Shown: positions 17,293 to 26,286 of the stretch, one piece after another | How the letters are laid out: the number at the start of each line of letters is the position of its first letter | Position numbering within the stretch: position 1 is the first letter of the stretch | DNA from: Nocardiopsis sp. NRRL B-16309 | GTDB lineage: Bacteria > Actinomycetota > Actinomycetes > Streptosporangiales > Streptosporangiaceae | Direction: 5' to 3' | DNA: 64,000 nt | Assembly (NCBI RefSeq): GCF_001279585.1 | Contig: NZ_LGEC01000080.1 | Span: 62,001-126,000, forward strand | Notes under the pieces: generated by a model | The model's input: the letters and a program-made list of their open reading frames with translations, nothing else | Told to the model about the DNA's origin: nothing | Databases searched by the model: none | Program-made: the position numbers and the translations under genes

Positions 17293-18741
17293 TCAGGGGG
17301 CCAAGCTCGGGGACGTCCGCACCCCGTGGTCGCGGCGCAGCGCGGACAGCGCGGCCAGATACCCCGACATCCCGTGCACCCCGGGGCCGGGCGGGGTGGA
17401 GGCCGAGCACAGGTAGACGCCCGGCAGGGGCGTGCGGTACGGGTCCCACCGGGGCGCGGGGCGCAGGACCGCCTGGTGCAGGGACATGGCCCCGGCGGAG
17501 ATGTCGCCGCCCACGTAGTTGGGGTTGTACTCCTCCATCCGCGCGGCCGAGACGCCCCGCGCGGCGACGACGGTGTCGGAGAAGCCGGGGGCGAAGGCCT
17601 CGATCCGGCGGCGGACCAGGTCCACCGGGTCGCGGGTGTCGCCGTTGGGCACGTGGGCGTAGGCCCACACCGGCCGACGGCCGTTCCGGGCGCGGCCGGG
17701 ATCGGCCACGGCCGGATCCACCAGCAGGACGAACGGCTCGGCGACCCGGCGGCCGCGGGCCGTCGCGGTCTCGGCGGCGGCGATCCGCTCCGCCGTACCG
17801 CCCAGGTGGACCGTGCCCGCCTCGCCCACCTCCGGAGCGGCCCAGGGGATGGGCTCGCTGACGAGGAAGTCCGCCTTGGCCGCCCCGGGCGCGTACCGGT
17901 AGCGGGCCAGCGCCCGCCGGTAGGCCCTGGGGAGCCGGCCGCGCGCCAGGCGCAGGAGGCCCTTGGGCGCGACGTCGAGCAGCACCGAGCGGGCGCGCGG
18001 GAGGTCGCGCAGGTCCTCGACGGTGTGGCCGGTGCGGATGACACCGCCGTGCGCGGTGAAGTCGGCGGCCAGGGCGTCGGCGATGGTGGCGCTGCCGCCG
18101 CGGGGCAGCGGCCATCCGGTGCCCGTGTGGGCGAGGTGGCCCAGCAGGGCGGCCACGGCGGCGCCGGGAAACGAGGGCAGCGGGCCGACCACGTGCGCGG
18201 CGACCCCCGCGAACAGGGCCCTGGCCGCCTCGGTGGTGAAGGGGCCGCGGCCGACCCCGTGGGCGAGGACGCGTCCGGCCAGCAGGAGCGCCGCCGCCGG
18301 ATCGGAGGGGAAGGAGCGCTGTCCGGACATGACCAGGTCGACCACACCGCGGCTGTGCGCCACGAGCGGGCCCATGAGGCGGCGCCACCGGTCCCCGTCC
18401 GCGCCCAGTCCGGCACAGGTCTCCTCCAGGTCCGCCCGCGCCAGCGCCGCGCCGCCGCCGGGGAGCGGGTGGGCGTACGGAGCGGCGGGCCGCAGGAGTT
18501 CCACACCCCGGGCGGCGAGGTCGAACTCGCGGAAGAACCGGGACGACGCGGCCATCGGGTGGACCGCCGCGCAGAGGTCGTGGACGACGTCGGAGTCGAA
18601 GAGCGGCACCGTGCGCAGGCCCCCGCCGATCGCGTCGTGCCGTTCGTGGAGTTCGACGGCCAGCCCCGCACGGGCGAGGGTGACCGCCGCCGCGAGCCCG
18701 TTCGGTCCGCTGCCGACCACCACCGCGTCGACGTCTGCCAT
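17293..18741 (-). CDS. Phytoene desaturase-like FAD-dependent oxidoreductase
   Basis: 482 residues. The FAD dinucleotide fold begins at residue 6 (VVVGSGPNGLAAAVTLARAG) and is followed by HERHDAIGGG, typical of the carotenoid desaturase/amine oxidase (CrtI-like) family; a C-terminal GVHGMSGYLAAL segment closes the FAD site. ATG 18741 is preceded by GGAGGG. No carotenoid synthesis gene is nearby, so substrate is unknown; such orphan proteins are common in actinomycetes. Confidence 0.8.
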   Translation of the reverse strand: MADVDAVVVGSGPNGLAAAVTLARAGLAVELHERHDAIGGGLRTVPLFDSDVVHDLCAAVHPMAASSRFFREFDLAARGVELLRPAAPYAHPLPGGGAALARADLEETCAGLGADGDRWRRLMGPLVAHSRGVVDLVMSGQRSFPSDPAAALLLAGRVLAHGVGRGPFTTEAARALFAGVAAHVVGPLPSFPGAAVAALLGHLAHTGTGWPLPRGGSATIADALAADFTAHGGVIRTGHTVEDLRDLPRARSVLLDVAPKGLLRLARGRLPRAYRRALARYRYAPGAAKADFLVSEPIPWAAPEVGEAGTVHLGGTAERIAAAETATARGRRVAEPFVLLVDPAVADPGRARNGRRPVWAYAHVPNGDTRDPVDLVRRRIEAFAPGFSDTVVAARGVSAARMEEYNPNYVGGDISAGAMSLHQAVLRPAPRWDPYRTPLPGVYLCSASTPPGPGVHGMSGYLAALSALRRDHGVRTSPSLAP

Positions 18742-19180
18742 GGGGATCCCTCCGCCGTCCCGCCGCCCGGACCACCAGCGTCTCACGGGCCCGGACTCAC
18801 CCCCGGCCCCCACCGGGCGGCCACGGACTCCGGTGGGGGCCGGCCTGGATTCGATATGTCAAAGGACCCATGTTTCCTCGGACGAGCAGGGCGAACTCCT
18901 CCCCGCGGTGCGCGTGCGGAGGGTGTCGCCGACCGTTGGATAACGATATGGAGAACGCCATTGTCGTGCTTCGGTCGGCCCTCGCTTCGGGGTGGTCCCT
19001 GCGCTAGCGTTCCACTGTTGTTTCCCGCTGGAGCGCGTATGGGTGACCGCGCGCTCGCGTGTGGATGACGAGTCTCCTGAACAGCGGTTTCCATGTGTCT
19101 GTCCCGGTTTTTCCCATCCATGCGCTGCGGAAACGCTGCATTGACGATGTCCGATATCGATCACGGTCAGGACGAGCAAG
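18742..19180. other. Intergenic region, no gene seen
   Basis: 439 bases between the flavoprotein (minus) and the DUF397 gene (plus). It is less GC-rich toward 19080-19180 and should hold both promoters. No hairpin, repeat or RNA gene stands out. Confidence 0.5.
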
Positions 19181-19393
19181 ATGAGTGGAACGCGCGCGGA
19201 AGAATCGTCGGCATTCTTCGGTCGGTGGCGTAAATCGCATTACTCATACGAAACAGGCGCGTGTTGTGAAGTGCTCAATCTGACCACCGGGGAATCCTGG
19301 TTCCGGGACTCCCAGAATCCCGAGGCGGCGCGTCTGCGGTTCGACAACTTCGAATGGGCCACCTTCCTGACGGTCTCCAAGAGCGCGTCCTGA
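19181..19393 (+). CDS. DUF397 small protein
   Basis: 70 residues with the DUF397 pattern: W-R-K-S-x-Y-S near 16, a CCEVLNL strand, F-R-D-S-Q-N-P, and a closing F-x-x-x-E-W-A-T-F-L. DUF397 genes usually sit next to an XRE/DUF5753 regulator; none is found here, so this copy is an orphan. AGGA lies 9 bases before ATG. Convergent with the STAND gene, 4 bases apart. Confidence 0.8.
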   Translation: MSGTRAEESSAFFGRWRKSHYSYETGACCEVLNLTTGESWFRDSQNPEAARLRFDNFEWATFLTVSKSAS

Positions 19394-19397
19394 CCCC

Positions 19398-21932
19398 TCA
19401 GAGCGCCACGAGGGAGAGCACGTCGCAGTTCTCCCGGGCGTAGGAGGACAGGGAGACGACCGACGGGTGGCCGGGTCCGAACCGGGCGGTGTAGTCCTCC
19501 CGCAGCCGTTCCCACTCCCGTCCCACCTCCGCACCCGCGGCACGCCGGCTCACCAGAAGGTTCCGGCGTGCCGTGAGCATGATGGGGTGTCCGTCCAACA
19601 GGCGGTCCCGGCAGGTGCGCTCGACCGACGCGTCCAGTTCGCGGGCCTCCTCGATCCGGTCGAGCGCGTACAGGTCGGTGGCGAGGTTGAGAGCCGCGGG
19701 CAGGGTGCTCAGCGCGCCCGGCCCGTAGACGCTCCGCAGGTGGTCCAGGCCCTCCTGGTCGAGCCGGAGCGCCTCCGAGTGGCGCCGCGAGGCCCGGAGC
19801 ACGATCGCTGTGCTGACCCGGCTGGTGGCCAGAAAGGGATGCTCCCGCGGATACCGCTCGTTCAGCGGGCGCAGCAGCTGCTCCGCCTCCGACAGCGCCC
19901 GCTCCTGCTCACCCGCGTAGCAGAGCGTCACCATGTGCACGACCCGGCAGTACAGCATCTGCCGCACCGTCGGGGGATGCCTGCGCCCGTAGAGGTCGAG
20001 CGCGCGCGAGGAGTAGTCCAGCGCCACCTCGTACTCACCTAGCCTGCGGTGGATCACCGACAGGAACAGCAGGCCGTGCAGGGCGTGCGGCCCGTCGTCG
20101 GCGGAGATCGCGGCGAAGCGGCGCATGCACGCGCCGATGCGGTCCCTCGCCTCCTCCAGGCGTCCGAGGAACAGCAGGTTGAGCCCCAGGGAGAGCTCGG
20201 TGCGCAGGGTGGGCACGCTGTCCTCGCCCAGGACGCGCCCGCGGGCCTCGGCGTTGCGCTCGTCGACCGCGAGCGACTCCGAGAAGCGGCCCTGTTCCTG
20301 TAGGACCCTGCCGTAGTCGTGCGCGGCGTCCAGGGTGTGCGGGTCCGACTCGGTGTGCAGGGCGCGCCGGCGGTCCAGTAGGTGCTGGAAGATCCGCTCG
20401 GCCTCGTCGAAGCGGGCGAGCCCGCTCAGCGCGAGCGCGACGGCGCGGTGCGCCTCCAGCGGGTCCTCGCCGTCGGGGGAGCGGCGCAGCTGCCGTTCGT
20501 GCAGCTCCCGGGCCTCGGTCAGGGCGGTCTCGTACTCGCCGTGGATCCTGCGGATCCGGTTGCGCCGCAGCCGTGCGTGCAGGACGCGGCTCTCGTCGTC
20601 GCGCCAGGCGTTGACGGCCTGGTCGACGAGTTTGACGGCGTCGTCGTAGCTGCCCGCCTCGGTGAGGAAGTCGATCACGTTGAGCACGAGGTCGCGGACC
20701 CGCGGATCCCGGCTGGACCAGGCCTTGGCCGACTTCACGTGGGCGTACAGCGCGAGGTAGTCGTCGCGGTGGGCCGGGTCGGCGGGGCCGCCCGGGTCGC
20801 TGCGGGTGAGGATCAGCTGCGCCAGCTCCCAGTACCGCAGCCGCTCGGCCAGCGGCAGGGCGTTGCGGGTCACCGCCTGGAAGAGCTCGTGCAGGTGGAA
20901 CGTGCCGGTGCCCTCGTCGTAGCGGATGAGGTGGTGGTCGCCCAGATAGGCCAGGACCTCCCCGAGAAGGCGGTCGTCGCCCAGCAGCCGCCGCTGGTCG
21001 GGGCCCTCGCCCAGCCCGTCGGCGCGGGAGAACAGGGCCCGGGGCAGCGGACCCGGGGCCAGGAACGCGCTGATCCGGACGAGTTCCAGCGCCGTGCGCC
21101 GGATCCGGCCGGTGGCCCGGGGTTCGGCGCTGCACAGCTCCTCGACCTGGATGCTCCAGGCGGCGGCGAGCGGGGCCGTGTGGTCGTCGTCGGCGCCCAT
21201 GCGGCTGACCAGGTCCGCGTGCCGTTCGGCGAAGCGGTCGAGGAACTCCTCGGTGGCCAGGGGTGAGTCGCGCAGGAAGGCGCCGACCTGGGCCAGGGCC
21301 AGCGGAAGGTGTTCGAGGTGCTCGGCCAGGCGCTCGCCCGCGCCGGGCGTGTCCAGCCGGTCCGGGCACACCCGGCGCAGCAGGGACAGGCTCTCGGCGG
21401 TGTCGAGCCGGGGGACCACCCGGCCGCCGACCAGGCCCCGGGGGATCCGGCGGCGGGAGCGGGTGGTGATGAGGACGCTGCCCTGGCCGCCGAGGGGGAA
21501 GTACTCGGCGGCCAGCGCCTCGACGTCGGCGGCGTCGTCGAAGACGAGAAGCCACCGGCCGAGGTCGGGATCGCCGGCGAGGGCGCGCCGCACCGTCTGG
21601 ACGGTGCGGGGCACGTGCTCGAAGGAGACGGGGAGGCCGATGTGCTCGGCCAGGCGCAGGAACGACCGGTGGGCCTCGACGTCCGAGACGGCCGTGACCC
21701 ACCAGACGAGGTCGTAGTGGTGTGCGTAGCGGTGGACGTAGGCCGCGGCCAGCTGGCTCTTGCCCACTCCGCTGCCGCCGTCCACGAGGAAGCGCGCCCC
21801 GGCGTGGGAGCCGAGGCCCTCGTGGATCTGTTCGAGGAGGGACTCCCGGCCGGTGAACCCGGAGTCGAGGCGGGGGACTCCGCCCAGCACGGCGGCGTGC
21901 GCGGATGCTCGGTGTGTGGTCATGTCGTCCAT
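19398..21932 (-). CDS. STAND NTPase: NB-ARC domain plus TPR array
   Basis: 844 residues from ATG 21932 (ATG 21923 also possible). NB-ARC: Walker A GGSGVGKS (52-59), Walker B WLLVFDD (~127-133), a GSVLITTRS strand (~151) and HLPLALAQVG as the GLPL-type motif. From ~450 to the end there are tetratricopeptide repeats (LRSVYGPGALSTLPAALNLA type). The first 20 residues are too short for an effector domain. The architecture is like the TPR proteins of FxSxx-COOH systems and other actinomycete signal-transduction ATPases. It may assemble after sensing a ligand. No partner effector is adjacent. Confidence 0.8.
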   Translation of the reverse strand: MDDMTTHRASAHAAVLGGVPRLDSGFTGRESLLEQIHEGLGSHAGARFLVDGGSGVGKSQLAAAYVHRYAHHYDLVWWVTAVSDVEAHRSFLRLAEHIGLPVSFEHVPRTVQTVRRALAGDPDLGRWLLVFDDAADVEALAAEYFPLGGQGSVLITTRSRRRIPRGLVGGRVVPRLDTAESLSLLRRVCPDRLDTPGAGERLAEHLEHLPLALAQVGAFLRDSPLATEEFLDRFAERHADLVSRMGADDDHTAPLAAAWSIQVEELCSAEPRATGRIRRTALELVRISAFLAPGPLPRALFSRADGLGEGPDQRRLLGDDRLLGEVLAYLGDHHLIRYDEGTGTFHLHELFQAVTRNALPLAERLRYWELAQLILTRSDPGGPADPAHRDDYLALYAHVKSAKAWSSRDPRVRDLVLNVIDFLTEAGSYDDAVKLVDQAVNAWRDDESRVLHARLRRNRIRRIHGEYETALTEARELHERQLRRSPDGEDPLEAHRAVALALSGLARFDEAERIFQHLLDRRRALHTESDPHTLDAAHDYGRVLQEQGRFSESLAVDERNAEARGRVLGEDSVPTLRTELSLGLNLLFLGRLEEARDRIGACMRRFAAISADDGPHALHGLLFLSVIHRRLGEYEVALDYSSRALDLYGRRHPPTVRQMLYCRVVHMVTLCYAGEQERALSEAEQLLRPLNERYPREHPFLATSRVSTAIVLRASRRHSEALRLDQEGLDHLRSVYGPGALSTLPAALNLATDLYALDRIEEARELDASVERTCRDRLLDGHPIMLTARRNLLVSRRAAGAEVGREWERLREDYTARFGPGHPSVVSLSSYARENCDVLSLVAL

Positions 21933-22210
21933 CCAGTCCCGCGTGTTCGACCCGGGGGTGCGTGGGAGCGGTCGAGGTCCCGCGGCCGGTGGACGGAGCC
22001 GGTCACGGCGATGACTCGCCTTGGGCGCATTCCGCCCTATTCAAAGGCTAGGTGCTCGCAAAGGCGCTGTCGATAGGCGTCCGCCGACGGTGGATATCGA
22101 CTGGAGAACGGTGTGGAGGTCCCGCGGTGCGGGGCCGGAGCGGGGTCGTCAATGTGATGCAGAATGCGGCCGATGTTGTTCGTGAGGCCGTTGTGAAGAG
22201 AGGTTTCGCT

Positions 22211-22390
22211 TTAGTGGCCGGTTTTCGCAGGAATGTCCGGCTCATAGTTCCGCATCATCATGGAGTTGCACTTGGTGCACATGTGGCGGGCCGAGCCCGG
22301 TGACGGCGGCTGCCAGTCGTGCTCGCCGCGGGGACAGATCCCCGAGGGGCCGATCGTGCGGGAACGGGAGGGGGCGGGCTGTGCGTCCAT
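22211..22390 (-). CDS. Small putative zinc-ribbon protein
   Basis: 59 residues. A CPRGEHDW segment and a later HMCTKCNS segment supply Cys and His residues suited to one zinc ion. No strong ribosome site precedes ATG 22390; TACCGT-type sequence lies close, so the message could be leaderless. Function unknown. Confidence 0.45.
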   Translation of the reverse strand: MDAQPAPSRSRTIGPSGICPRGEHDWQPPSPGSARHMCTKCNSMMMRNYEPDIPAKTGH

Positions 22391-22825
22391 GCCGTAACGG
22401 TAGCCCGCCCGGGAGCCTCTGCCCAGCGTTCCCGCGGACTCGGTCCGGTCGCGGCGGGGCGCCGCGCCGCCGGATGGCGCGGCGGCCCGGACGCGGTCCC
22501 GGAACGGCCGCGGAACGGGCCCGAAACGCACGGTGGCACGGGTCGGAAACACACTGTGCCCACCGCATCGGAGGCCCGGACATACCTATACATCGGATGA
22601 CATGGTGATCCCCAGTATCGTTTGTCCGATCGGACAAACGGGGCGCCCCGGCCGTGGTCTGGCGGACAATCGTGCCTGGTCAAAGACTCAGCGGGGTCTC
22701 GAAGCGGTGTTGTTCCACCAACAGGGCATTGTGACGGTGCTGACAACGGGACATGATCGCCACCTACGTTCACCAACCAGCGCGTCAGGGTCTCGGCCGC
22801 GCGCTCAAGGAAGGGAGAAGGCGTC
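22391..22825. other. Promoter region upstream of putP
   Basis: 435 bases with no gene. Holds the perfect palindrome at 22619-22640, a nearby half-site-like CGGACAATCG at 22663, and a long leader up to the symporter start. Confidence 0.5.
22619..22640. promoter_or_regulatory. 22-bp perfect palindrome upstream of putP
   Basis: Arms CGTTTGTCCGA / TCGGACAAACG form an uninterrupted 11+11 palindrome, ~185 bases before the symporter start. With no loop and no U-tract it is better suited to a dimeric repressor than to a terminator. Regulator unknown. Confidence 0.6.
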
Positions 22826-24406
22826 GTGAACAACTCCGTTCTCGGCTCGATCGCCACCTTCGGCGTGTATCTCGCCGTGATGGTGGCCATCGGTCTGTGG
22901 GTGTACAGGCGAACCGTCTCGCAGTCGGACTTCGTCCTCGGCGGCCGACAGCTCAACCCGTGGGTCGCCGGTCTGAGCGCCAACGCCTCGGACTTCAGCG
23001 GCTGGCTGCTGCTCGGCCTGCCCGGCGCCATCTACGTGTCCGGTCTCGGTGAGGCCTGGATCGCGGTCGGCCTGGCCGCCGGCTTCGCGGGCAGCTGGAT
23101 CCTGCTCGCGCCCCGGCTGCGCGTCTACACCGAGCGCGTCACCGACTCCCGGCTGGGCGGAGACTCCGACTCACTGACCCTGTCCTCCTTCCTGGAGAAC
23201 CGGTTCAACGACCGGACGCGCCTGCTGCGCGGCATCTCGGCCGTCCTGATCATCGTCTTCTACTTCTTCTACGTCGCCTCCGGCCTCGTCGCCATGGCCG
23301 CGCTCTTCGACCAGGTCTTCGGCCTGGCCCCGGCGCCCGCCATCGCGATCGGACTGAGCATCGTCGTCCTCTACACCGTGCTCGGCGGCTTCCTCGCCGT
23401 CTCCTACACCGACGTCATCCAGGCCGCCATGATGTGGCTGGCCCTGCTGGCCGTCCCGGTCATGGCGATCGTCGCCCTGGGCGGCTTCGGCGGCGTCTCC
23501 GAGAGCGTCAGCGCGCAGCACGACGGCCTGATGTCGGCCGTCGGCGGCGCCGAACTCGACCCCGAGCTCGGGGAGTGGATCGCCACCGACGCGCTCGGCT
23601 GGGTCGTCATCGTCTCCGGTCTGGCCTGGGGCCTCGGCTACTTCGGCCAGCCGCACATCCTCGCCCGCTTCATGGGCATCCGCTCGGTCAAGGACATCCG
23701 CGTGGCCGGCACGGTCAGCGTCGCCTGGGCCGTCACCGCCATGGCCCTGGCCGTCCTGGTCGGCTTCATCGGCATCGCCTACTTCGACACCCCGCTGGAG
23801 AACCCCGAGCAGGTCTTCCCGCAGCTGATCGAGGCGCTCACCCACCCGCTCGTCGCCGGAATCCTGCTGGCCGCCATCCTCGCCGCCGTCATGAGCACCG
23901 CCGACTCCCAGCTGCTCGTCGCCGCCTCCTCCCTCACCGAGGACGGCTACAAGGCCTTCGTGAACCGCGACGCCGACCCGCGCACCCTGCTGTGGATCAG
24001 CCGCGGCACCGTGCTGGCCGTCGCGATCGCCGCGGCCGGCATCGCCCTGTGGGGCAACCAGTCCGTCATGGACCTGGTGGGCTACGCCTGGGCCGGGTTC
24101 GGCGCCGGGTTCGGTCCGGTCCTGGTCCTGGCGATGTTCTGGAAGCGGATGACCGCGGTCGGCGCCATCGCCGGCATGGTCGTCGGCGGCGGCACCGCCA
24201 TCATCTGGGACATCCTGGACACGTCCTACTTCGGGACCGGCCTCTACGCGATGGTCCCGGCCGTGATCCTGAGCTTCGTGGCGATCCTGGTCTTCAACGG
24301 CCTCGGCAAGGTGACCGGGGCGATGGAGAGCGACTTCGACCGGGTCGAGGCCGAGGTCCGCGCGGCCAGGTCCGGCTCCGCGCCCGACGGGGTCTCCGCG
24401 GGCTGA
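22826..24406 (+). CDS. putP: Sodium/proline symporter
   Basis: 526 residues, about 13 membrane segments, of the sodium:solute symporter family. Typical PutP stretches: SDFVLGGRQLNPWVAGLSANASDFSGW (begins at ~34, given here only for location), GYFGQPHILARFMGI and MSTADSQLLVAASS, which include sodium-site Ser/Thr residues. GTG 22826 follows GGGAGAAGG. It stands alone, with a strong terminator after it. Proline is the likely solute; other osmolytes cannot be excluded. Confidence 0.88.
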   Translation: MNNSVLGSIATFGVYLAVMVAIGLWVYRRTVSQSDFVLGGRQLNPWVAGLSANASDFSGWLLLGLPGAIYVSGLGEAWIAVGLAAGFAGSWILLAPRLRVYTERVTDSRLGGDSDSLTLSSFLENRFNDRTRLLRGISAVLIIVFYFFYVASGLVAMAALFDQVFGLAPAPAIAIGLSIVVLYTVLGGFLAVSYTDVIQAAMMWLALLAVPVMAIVALGGFGGVSESVSAQHDGLMSAVGGAELDPELGEWIATDALGWVVIVSGLAWGLGYFGQPHILARFMGIRSVKDIRVAGTVSVAWAVTAMALAVLVGFIGIAYFDTPLENPEQVFPQLIEALTHPLVAGILLAAILAAVMSTADSQLLVAASSLTEDGYKAFVNRDADPRTLLWISRGTVLAVAIAAAGIALWGNQSVMDLVGYAWAGFGAGFGPVLVLAMFWKRMTAVGAIAGMVVGGGTAIIWDILDTSYFGTGLYAMVPAVILSFVAILVFNGLGKVTGAMESDFDRVEAEVRAARSGSAPDGVSAG

Positions 24407-24457
24407 CACACGCCGGACGGCCGTCCCAGGACGGCCGCGACGCCCCGACCGCAGGCC

Positions 24458-24495
24458 CTCCGGGCCCGCGCCGCAGCCGCGGCGCGGGCCCGGAG
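24458..24495 (+). terminator. Strong hairpin after putP
   Basis: Perfect 17-bp GC-rich stem with a 4-nt loop (AGCC), 51 bases after the putP stop. Confidence 0.8.
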
Positions 24496-24538
24496 CCCTC
24501 TCTGGCGCACGTGCGCGGTGGAACGGTAGAACGGTGAC

Positions 24539-25123
24539 ATGTCGTCACTGACGAAACACCCAGCCGCGTGGACTCGCACCGACGTGCCCGAGGGGCTCGG
24601 GCTCGGTGCCCTCATCCCCGAGCCCGGCGGCTTCCGCCTGGAGGGGGGCGAGACCGTGGTCGAGGGCGAGGAGCGCTTCTTCACCCGCTTCACGGTCCGC
24701 ACCGACCTGGCCTGGACGACGCGCGAGGTGCGAGTGGAGGTGGTGTCCCGCTCGGGGCTCGCCTCCGTCGCGCTCACCGCGCGGGACGGGCACTGGACCG
24801 ACGCCGCGGGCCGCTCCGTCCCCGAGCTCGTCGGCTGCCTGGACGCCGACGTCGCCGCCACCCCGCTCACCAACACCCTGCCCATCCGCCGCCTGGGCCT
24901 GAGACCCGGGGAGTACCGCGACATCGCCGTCGCCTGGATCGACATCCCGTCCCTGCGGATCCGCCGGGTCAGACAGCGCTACACGCGCCATCCTCCTGAG
25001 GACGGACTGGAGCACTACACCTACCGCGACCCCCACCACGGCGAGTACCGCCTGTCCGTCGACGGCGACGGGGTCGTCGTCGACTACGAGCGCTTCGCCC
25101 GCCGGCTGCGCCCCGAGGAGTGA
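24539..25123 (+). CDS. Putative glycolipid-binding family protein
   Basis: 194 residues of the putative glycolipid-binding family (PF06475-type). Family-like parts: FTRFTVRTDLAWTTREV, a GHWTDAAGRSVPELVGCLDADVAATPLTNTLP region and a terminal LSVDGDGVVVDYERFARR. All beta in pattern. Start ATG has no strong ribosome site. Precise role not known. Confidence 0.8.
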   Translation: MSSLTKHPAAWTRTDVPEGLGLGALIPEPGGFRLEGGETVVEGEERFFTRFTVRTDLAWTTREVRVEVVSRSGLASVALTARDGHWTDAAGRSVPELVGCLDADVAATPLTNTLPIRRLGLRPGEYRDIAVAWIDIPSLRIRRVRQRYTRHPPEDGLEHYTYRDPHHGEYRLSVDGDGVVVDYERFARRLRPEE

Positions 25124-25184
25124 GCCGCCCTCCACGCGCGCGATAATCAGCGGGCACACGCACCACACCCACGGGGGACGCACA

Positions 25185-26024
25185 GTGACCGAGACCACCC
25201 TGAGCCCGGCCCGCCGCGAGATCATCCGCGACCTGCGGGTCGCCGCCGGCTTCGACGCGCGCGCCGAGATCGAGCGCCGCGTGGCCTTCCTCGCCGAGCG
25301 GCTGACCACGACGGGCGCCGCGGCCCTGGTCCTGGGCATCAGCGGCGGTGTGGACTCCCTGACCGCCGGGCGCCTGTGCCGCCTGGCCGTGGACCGCGCG
25401 GCCGAGGCCGGGCACACAGCCGAGTACGTCGCCATGCGCCTGCCCTACGGTGTCCAGAAGGACGAGGAGGACGCCGCGCGCTCCGTCGAGTTCTCCGCCC
25501 CCGACCGCTGCCTCACCGTGGACGTCAAGCCCGCCACCGACGCCATGGCGGCCTCCGTCGCCGAGTCGGGGATGGCCTACGGCGGTCCCGCCGCCGAGGA
25601 CTTCGTCATCGGCAACGTCAAGGCCCGCCAGCGCATGATCGCCCAGTACGCGGTCGCCGGCGGCCTGGGCGGACTGGTGGTCGGCACCGACCACGCGGCC
25701 GAGGCCGTCACCGGCTTCTTCACCAAGTACGGTGACGGCGGTGTGGACGTCGTGCCGCTCACCGGCCTGACGAAGCGCCGCGTGCGCGCCCTGGCGGCCG
25801 AACTCGGCGCCCCGGAGGACCTGGTGCGCAAGGTGCCCACGGCCGACCTGGAGACGCTGGCCCCGCAGAAGCCCGACGAGGAGGCGCTCGGTCTGACCTA
25901 CGACCGCATCGACGACTTCCTGGAGGGCCTGCCCGTGTCCGAGCACGTCGAGGCCACCCTGGTCGGCCGCTACCGCGCCACCGCGCACAAGCGCGCGGTC
26001 CCCACCGCCCCCGACCTCGGCTGA
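25185..26024 (+). CDS. nadE: NH3-dependent NAD(+) synthetase
   Basis: 279 residues, the usual length for the ammonia-dependent enzyme (no nitrilase domain). It adenylates and amidates deamido-NAD. ATP-pyrophosphatase P-loop SGGVDS (~54-59), RLPYGVQKDEEDA, FVIGNVKARQRM, GTDHAAEAVTGFFTKYGDGG and a C-terminal HKRAVPTAPD all match NadE. GTG 25185 follows GGGGGA. Confidence 0.95.
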   Translation: MTETTLSPARREIIRDLRVAAGFDARAEIERRVAFLAERLTTTGAAALVLGISGGVDSLTAGRLCRLAVDRAAEAGHTAEYVAMRLPYGVQKDEEDAARSVEFSAPDRCLTVDVKPATDAMAASVAESGMAYGGPAAEDFVIGNVKARQRMIAQYAVAGGLGGLVVGTDHAAEAVTGFFTKYGDGGVDVVPLTGLTKRRVRALAAELGAPEDLVRKVPTADLETLAPQKPDEEALGLTYDRIDDFLEGLPVSEHVEATLVGRYRATAHKRAVPTAPDLG

Positions 26025-26064
26025 CCTGGTACGACGGCGTTCCCGACCAGGGGACGCCCGGAGG

Positions 26065-26090
26065 CGGAGGTGGTGCAGACACCACCTCCG
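26065..26090 (+). terminator. Hairpin after nadE
   Basis: Perfect 11-bp stem CGGAGGTGGTG / CACCACCTCCG with a 4-nt loop, 40 bases after the stop. Confidence 0.65.
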
Positions 26091-26286
26091 CGGGGTGGGT
26101 GGCCCACCGCGGCGGAAGTGGCGCTGAATCCATCGCGCGGGCCCCGCGCTCGCACCTAGGGTCGGAGTAGGACGCGTTACTCGGATCGTCGCGCGTCACG
26201 ACCCCCTGATCCCGGTCGACACGGCCCGTGCGGGTCGCCCGTGCCCATGTGGGCGCGTGCGACCGGGAAAGAACAAGGAGCGAGCG

